Of a stretch of DNA of 10,678 nucleotides, positions 8,218 to 10,678 are shown one piece after another (within the stretch, counting starts at the first letter, position 1; every line of letters starts with the position of its first letter). Source of the stretch: Gammaproteobacteria bacterium (GTDB lineage Bacteria > Pseudomonadota > Gammaproteobacteria > Tenderiales > Tenderiaceae); the NCBI GenBank assembly GCA_027001525.1, contig JALTMR010000465.1, positions 1 through 10,678 on the forward strand, read 5' to 3'. The position numbers and the translations under genes are program-made. Below the pieces are notes generated by a model that ran no database searches, was not told where the DNA came from, and worked only from the letters and a program-made list of their open reading frames with translations.

Positions 8218-8223
8218 ATTATA
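8218..8223 (-). promoter_or_regulatory. Putative -10 box (TATAAT) of the 73-aa gene
   Basis: On the minus strand this is a perfect sigma70-type TATAAT, 32 bases before the ATG at 8185, and it precedes a good Shine-Dalgarno sequence. No good -35 hexamer lies 16-18 bases upstream of it, so the promoter may depend on an activator. Confidence 0.45.
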
Positions 8224-8358
8224 CCCGAATATCGACAAAGGACCTGTTGTGGTGCAGTCAGCGCATCAATCAGATGCGTTAACGCCTTGCTCAAATAGCG
8301 ATTGCTTTTCCGGGACAGCATTGACGTAAATTCAGCGATAACAAACCTACATCCAGCC

Positions 8359-8386
8359 TTTACAGCTACAAATATTAGTATATTAT
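8359..8386 (+). promoter_or_regulatory. Putative promoter (TTTACA / TATTAT) of the membrane protein gene
   Basis: TTTACA (8359-8364) and TATTAT (8381-8386) are 16 bases apart in an AT-rich stretch. Transcription would start about 7 bases later, which is at or next to the ATG at 8393. This fits the absence of any Shine-Dalgarno sequence there. An alternative TATATT overlaps at 8379-8384 but with a short spacer. Confidence 0.4.
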
Positions 8387-8392
8387 TAAATT

Positions 8393-8947
8393 ATGATATT
8401 CCATATTTCAGATACCACTCGCAGTCAGGCCAAAACGCCGCATAACCTCTTTATGCTCAACCTGGCGCTATTCCACCTGCTGATGACCCCGGCCATCATT
8501 GTCCTCGATGTTGGTGAAATTGGCATGCTGCTGCCACTGTTTCTGTCGCTCACTGTGATGATCTATACCTGGCGGCGCGCCAATGCGGCTCACGACGACT
8601 GGTTCGTCTTTGCCCACTGGCAGCTGGCGGTACGACGTTATCGCCTGCTATTGATCGGCTACGCGGTGACGGCAGCGCTGCTCCTGCTGGGCTGGCTTTT
8701 AACCCTGAGCACAGCGGATCCCAACATGCGCGACATCCTGCAAACAGTGCTACTGCGCATCGCGGTGATGCCCGTGGTGCTGATGGTCATGGTGGATTTT
8801 TATCTGGAATCAAGCGCGCTGTTTCAGGCCACCAACGGGGAGGTGCCGGACGGTATTAGCAAACGCTTCCCGCCTGAGAATAATCCACCCGCTGTTACCC
8901 CCGAACGGGCCGCCGAAAGCGCTCCACACACACCCCACCCCGGGTAG
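8393..8947 (+). CDS. Four-helix inner-membrane protein of unknown function (184 aa)
   Basis: I do not recognise the family. There are four likely transmembrane helices, near residues 19-39, 42-60, 83-106 and 117-136. A positively charged loop (TWRRANAAHDDW, then VRRYR) lies between helices 2 and 3 and should be cytoplasmic, so both termini would also be cytoplasmic. The C-terminal 40 residues are polar and proline-rich (PENNPPAVTPERAAES) and look disordered. The ATG at 8393 has no ribosome binding site, and the next in-frame ATG (codon 21) is no better. The AT-rich promoter candidate just upstream suggests a leaderless message. Bases 8948-9107 separate it from the convergent iscX and contain no clear terminator. 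I see no tie to iron-sulfur assembly apart from position. Confidence 0.75.
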   Translation: MIFHISDTTRSQAKTPHNLFMLNLALFHLLMTPAIIVLDVGEIGMLLPLFLSLTVMIYTWRRANAAHDDWFVFAHWQLAVRRYRLLLIGYAVTAALLLLGWLLTLSTADPNMRDILQTVLLRIAVMPVVLMVMVDFYLESSALFQATNGEVPDGISKRFPPENNPPAVTPERAAESAPHTPHPG

Positions 8948-9107
8948 CAGAAGGCTCGGCTGTCGATGGACGAAAAAGCCGGCACCGGACTTGCGAACCC
9001 ACCAAAGAATACAAAAGCGTTAATTGAAATTTTTTGTCGGATGACGATCAGTCAACGGTACGACTGCCACCTGAACGCCGAGACAGCCTTTCGTTTTTGA
9101 ACTCTCG

Positions 9108-9308
9108 CTAGTCGCGCTCTTCGATCCAGGCCATCTGGATGCCTTCGAGGATTTTTTCACCGCAGTGCTCCGGGGCGTCGTTGAACTCCTCCAGCGCCAT
9201 GACCCATTCACGCAGGTCGGTGAAGCGGATGTTTTTGGGATCGATGTCGGGGTGAGCCTCGTCCAGGGCGATGGCGATGTCGAGGGAGTCCGTCCATTTG
9301 AGTTCCAT
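9108..9308 (-). CDS. iscX: IscX, small acidic Fe-S cluster assembly accessory protein (66 aa)
   Basis: IscX (YfhJ) is a small cytoplasmic protein that binds iron and the cysteine desulfurase IscS and modulates cluster assembly, competing with frataxin (CyaY) for the same IscS site. The match is easy to see: it starts MELKWTDSLDIAIALDEAHP, continues with D-P-K-N-I-R-F-T-D-L and ends with EKILEGIQMAWIEE. The length equals that of the E. coli protein, and the many Asp and Glu residues give the expected acidic surface. TAAGGAG at 9314-9320 lies 5 bases before the ATG. It is the last gene of the isc operon here but is now separated from fdx by a 263-bp inserted element. Its own ribosome binding site lies just outside the element and is intact, so the protein is probably still made, by read-through or from a promoter within the insertion. 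Confidence 0.95.
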   Translation of the reverse strand: MELKWTDSLDIAIALDEAHPDIDPKNIRFTDLREWVMALEEFNDAPEHCGEKILEGIQMAWIEERD

Positions 9309-9313
9309 AATTT

Positions 9314-9320
9314 CTCCTTA
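9314..9320 (-). promoter_or_regulatory. Ribosome binding site of iscX (TAAGGAG)
   Basis: A perfect Shine-Dalgarno sequence 5 bases from the iscX start. It lies 8 bases outside the CTAG junction of the inserted element, so the insertion spared it. Confidence 0.85.
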
Positions 9321-9330
9321 ATGGCGTCTA

Positions 9331-9360
9331 GTGTGGTGTAACGAACAATACGCGCATATA
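9331..9360. repeat. Left terminal inverted repeat of the MITE
   Basis: Begins GTGTGGTGTAACG and matches the complement of 9564-9593 at 29 of 30 positions. The difference is G at 9354 against A in the complement of the right copy. With the flanking C-T-A the match extends to 32 of 33. Confidence 0.9.
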
Positions 9361-9382
9361 GAGCGTCACAAATTTGTCGCAA
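9355..9382 (-). promoter_or_regulatory. Possible promoter inside the MITE directed at iscX
   Basis: On the minus strand TTGCGA (9377-9382) and TATATG (9355-9360) are 16 bases apart, each matching the sigma70 consensus at four of six positions. Transcription would start about 40 bases before the iscX ATG. The match is modest and could be chance. Confidence 0.25.
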
Positions 9383-9464
9383 CAAGGCGCCGTTCGCAGG
9401 AAATGTCGGCCACCTTTTCAAGAACGGCAACGCAGTGGCGGCGAATTTGCGGCGTTCCCTCCGG

Positions 9465-9563
9465 GCAAAGCGCTCATCCCCCATCTGCGTTGTTGTGTTT
9501 TCTCGACGTAGGCCCGCTATGCCTTCAAAAACACGCCTAGCAGCTGGGGGATGAGCACTTTGC
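9465..9563. repeat. Nested inverted repeat inside the MITE
   Basis: The arms 9465-9488 and 9540-9563 match at 22 of 24 positions (core GCTCATCCCCCA against its complement), and pairing continues less perfectly inward through a GTGTTTT/AAAACAC segment. The right arm abuts the right terminal repeat, so single-stranded DNA or RNA of the element could form two stacked hairpins. The arrangement is asymmetric, as the left arm lies 104 bases from the left terminal repeat. Confidence 0.75.
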
Positions 9564-9593
9564 TATATGTGCGTATTGTTCGTTACACCACAC
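9564..9593. repeat. Right terminal inverted repeat of the MITE
   Basis: Ends CGTTACACCACAC. Its last base, C at 9593, is the complement of the G of the fdx stop codon TAG on the minus strand, so the element contributes part of that stop. Confidence 0.9.
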
Positions 9594-9931
9594 TAGTGGC
9601 TTTCGGAAACCATGTTGATGGTGTATTTGGGGATCTCTACCACCAGATCCTGATCAGCCACTTCGGCCTGACAACCGAGACGGGATTCGGGCTCCAGGCC
9701 CCAGGCTTTGTCGAGCATGTCTTCTTCGTCTTCGCTGGCTTCGCTCAGAGAATCAAACCCTTCCCGAACGACGACGTGGCAGGTGGTGCAGGCGCAGGAT
9801 TTTTCACAGGCGTGCTCCAGGTCGATGCCGTTGGCCAGGGCGACGTCGAGCACGGTCATGCCCGGTTCGGCTTCAGCCACCTGGCCTTCGGGGCAAAGCT
9901 CATCATGGGGCAAGAAGATTACTTTTGTCAT
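9593..9931 (-). CDS. fdx: ISC-type [2Fe-2S] ferredoxin (112 aa)
   Basis: Adrenodoxin-like ferredoxin of the isc operon. It supplies electrons to the IscS/IscU machinery during cluster assembly in the cytoplasm. The four cluster ligands are C42, C48, C51 and C87 in the pattern C-x5-C-x2-C-x35-C, with the family's extra cysteine at C46 ([13 protein letters not shown]). The C-terminal part ([18 protein letters not shown], then [12 protein letters not shown]) is nearly the same as in E. coli Fdx, and the length is normal. The ATG overlaps the hscA stop in an ATGA arrangement (9931-9928), so translation is coupled. The stop TAG at 9595-9593 sits on the border of an inserted element: its TA is the duplicated target and its G is the first base of the element. 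The coding region was not shortened. Confidence 0.97.
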   Translation of the reverse strand: MTKVIFLPHDELCPEGQVAEAEPGMTVLDVALANGIDLEHACEKSCACTTCHVVVREGFDSLSEASEDEEDMLDKAWGLEPESRLGCQAEVADQDLVVEIPKYTINMVSESH

Positions 9932-10678
9932 GGGTCACCAACCTCAATATCGTCCAGTTTCTGCCCGGCGAGTACGCGACGTACACCGGCATTCATACGG
10001 CGGGCGGCAAACTCTGCCGTGGCCGCGTCCACTTGTTCAATTGCTCTTTTAATGGCCTGGCCATCGTTGCCGTTGCGGGCCTGGCCCAGGGCAGCGGCGG
10101 CCTGATCGATCCGGGCAAACTCCTCTTTGGAGAGCAGCGCCTCGCCATCGGCGGCGATGGCGGCGGCCAGTGCCTCCAGCACCCGGTCCGCCTCTACCTG
10201 CTGTTCACGCAGGGCGCGGGCAGCCATGTCATCTGCGGCGTGGTCGAACGATTCGCGCAGCATGGTTTCGATTTCGTTATCCGCCAGGCCGTAGGAAGGT
10301 TTGACTTCAACGCTGCTCTTGACGCCCTGGGTCTGCTCTTCAGCGGTGACGCTGAGCAGGCCGTCGGCGTCCACCTGAAAGGTCACCCGAATGCGTGCGG
10401 CGCCGGCCACCATGGGCGGAATGCCCCGCAGCTCAAAACGGGCCAGGGAGCGGCAATCGCTCACCAGCTCTCGCTCGCCCTGCACAACGTGGACGCTCAT
10501 GGCGGTTTGACCATCTTTAAAGGTGGTGAACTCCTGGGCCCGGGCGACGGGGATGGTGGTGTTGCGGGGGATGATCTTCTCCACCAGGCCGCCCATGGTC
10601 TCCAGCCCCAGAGAGAGGGGGATGACGTCCAGCAGCAGCATCTCTTCATCGGGCTTGTTGCCGGCCAGTACGTCGGCC
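9928..10678 (-). CDS. hscA: HscA, Hsp70-type chaperone for Fe-S cluster transfer (C-terminal part)
   Basis: HscA is the specialised Hsp70 that, with the J-protein HscB, binds the LPPVK motif of IscU and uses ATP to help release a cluster to target proteins. Only the last 249 or so codons are present. The frame stays open to the right edge (reads [18 protein letters not shown]), and the N-terminal ATPase domain lies outside. The end of the ATPase domain leads into the family's conserved linker and substrate-binding region ([48 protein letters not shown]), followed by the helical lid to [18 protein letters not shown]. These stretches match E. coli HscA closely and differ from DnaK. The methionine at 10641 is internal, not a start. 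The gene overlaps fdx by 4 bases. Confidence 0.96.
   Translation of the reverse strand, partial: ADVLAGNKPDEEMLLLDVIPLSLGLETMGGLVEKIIPRNTTIPVARAQEFTTFKDGQTAMSVHVVQGERELVSDCRSLARFELRGIPPMVAGAARIRVTFQVDADGLLSVTAEEQTQGVKSSVEVKPSYGLADNEIETMLRESFDHAADDMAARALREQQVEADRVLEALAAAIAADGEALLSKEEFARIDQAAAALGQARNGNDGQAIKRAIEQVDAATAEFAARRMNAGVRRVLAGQKLDDIEVGDP

Larger units (their letters stand above)
9331..9593. mobile_element. MITE-like element (263 bp), IS630/Tc1-mariner type, inserted between fdx and iscX
   Basis: Non-autonomous element bounded by 30-bp inverted repeats with one mismatch and flanked by TA on both sides (9329-9330 and 9594-9595), within CTAG at each junction. Removing the element and one TA gives a CTAG target and an fdx-iscX gap of 19 bases, as expected for the uninterrupted operon. 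IS630-family elements are known to insert at CTAG or TA and to duplicate TA, so this assignment rests on insertion pattern, not on a transposase. The element carries no transposase gene. A minus-strand frame that starts inside it at 9484 runs across the end and through iscX out of frame, and this is not a gene. The interior contains a second nested inverted repeat at 9465-9563. A full-length IS with the same ends, elsewhere in the genome, would be needed for movement. Confidence 0.85.

Noticed and set aside
8321..8326. TTGACG as the -35 of the membrane protein gene
   Set aside because: No acceptable -10 hexamer occurs 16-18 bases downstream. The TTTACA/TATTAT pair closer to the gene is better.
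9020..9484. 154-codon minus-strand frame across iscX and the MITE
   Set aside because: It begins inside the inserted element and runs out of frame through iscX, whose own frame is strongly conserved and has a good ribosome binding site. It is a chance read-through.
9551..10105. 184-codon plus-strand frame opposite fdx and hscA
   Set aside because: It is antisense to two clearly conserved genes and shows no domain or ribosome binding site.

Overview
The window looks like chromosomal DNA from a gammaproteobacterium, or a close relative, with fairly GC-rich genes. The best evidence is the right end: hscA, fdx and iscX lie in that order on the minus strand, and this is the tail of the isc iron-sulfur cluster operon of beta- and gammaproteobacteria. 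Their proteins closely resemble the Escherichia coli ones. I cannot name the species.

Left block (1-4242, plus strand): a compact three-gene operon. It encodes an ABC ATPase (5' end outside the window), a 787-residue permease with two FtsX-like halves, and a HlyD-type periplasmic adaptor. The genes are separated by 6 and 3 bases. Together they form a MacAB-like (type VII ABC) tripartite system that probably moves something from the inner membrane or periplasm outward. No outer-membrane channel gene is present here, and the substrate is unknown.

Middle block (4393-8185, minus strand): first comes a large lipoprotein gene that converges on the ABC operon. Its C-terminal half holds seven regularly spaced repeats, best read as a seven-bladed beta-propeller. 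About 950 bases of sparse DNA follow. They hold a 59-codon small gene with a strong ribosome binding site (7439-7618), a REP-like hairpin, and otherwise nothing firm. A 73-residue hypothetical protein gene ends the block.

Right block (8393-10678): a four-helix membrane protein of unknown function lies on the plus strand, possibly expressed from a leaderless message. Then comes the isc tail on the minus strand. Between fdx and iscX sits a 263-bp non-coding element with 30-bp terminal inverted repeats and TA at both ends. Removing it with one TA rebuilds a CTAG target and a tight fdx-iscX junction. The fdx stop codon is now made from the duplicated TA plus the first base of the element. This is a clear MITE-like insertion of IS630/Tc1-mariner type and the most informative structure in the window. 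I see no CRISPR array, tRNA, rRNA or defence system.
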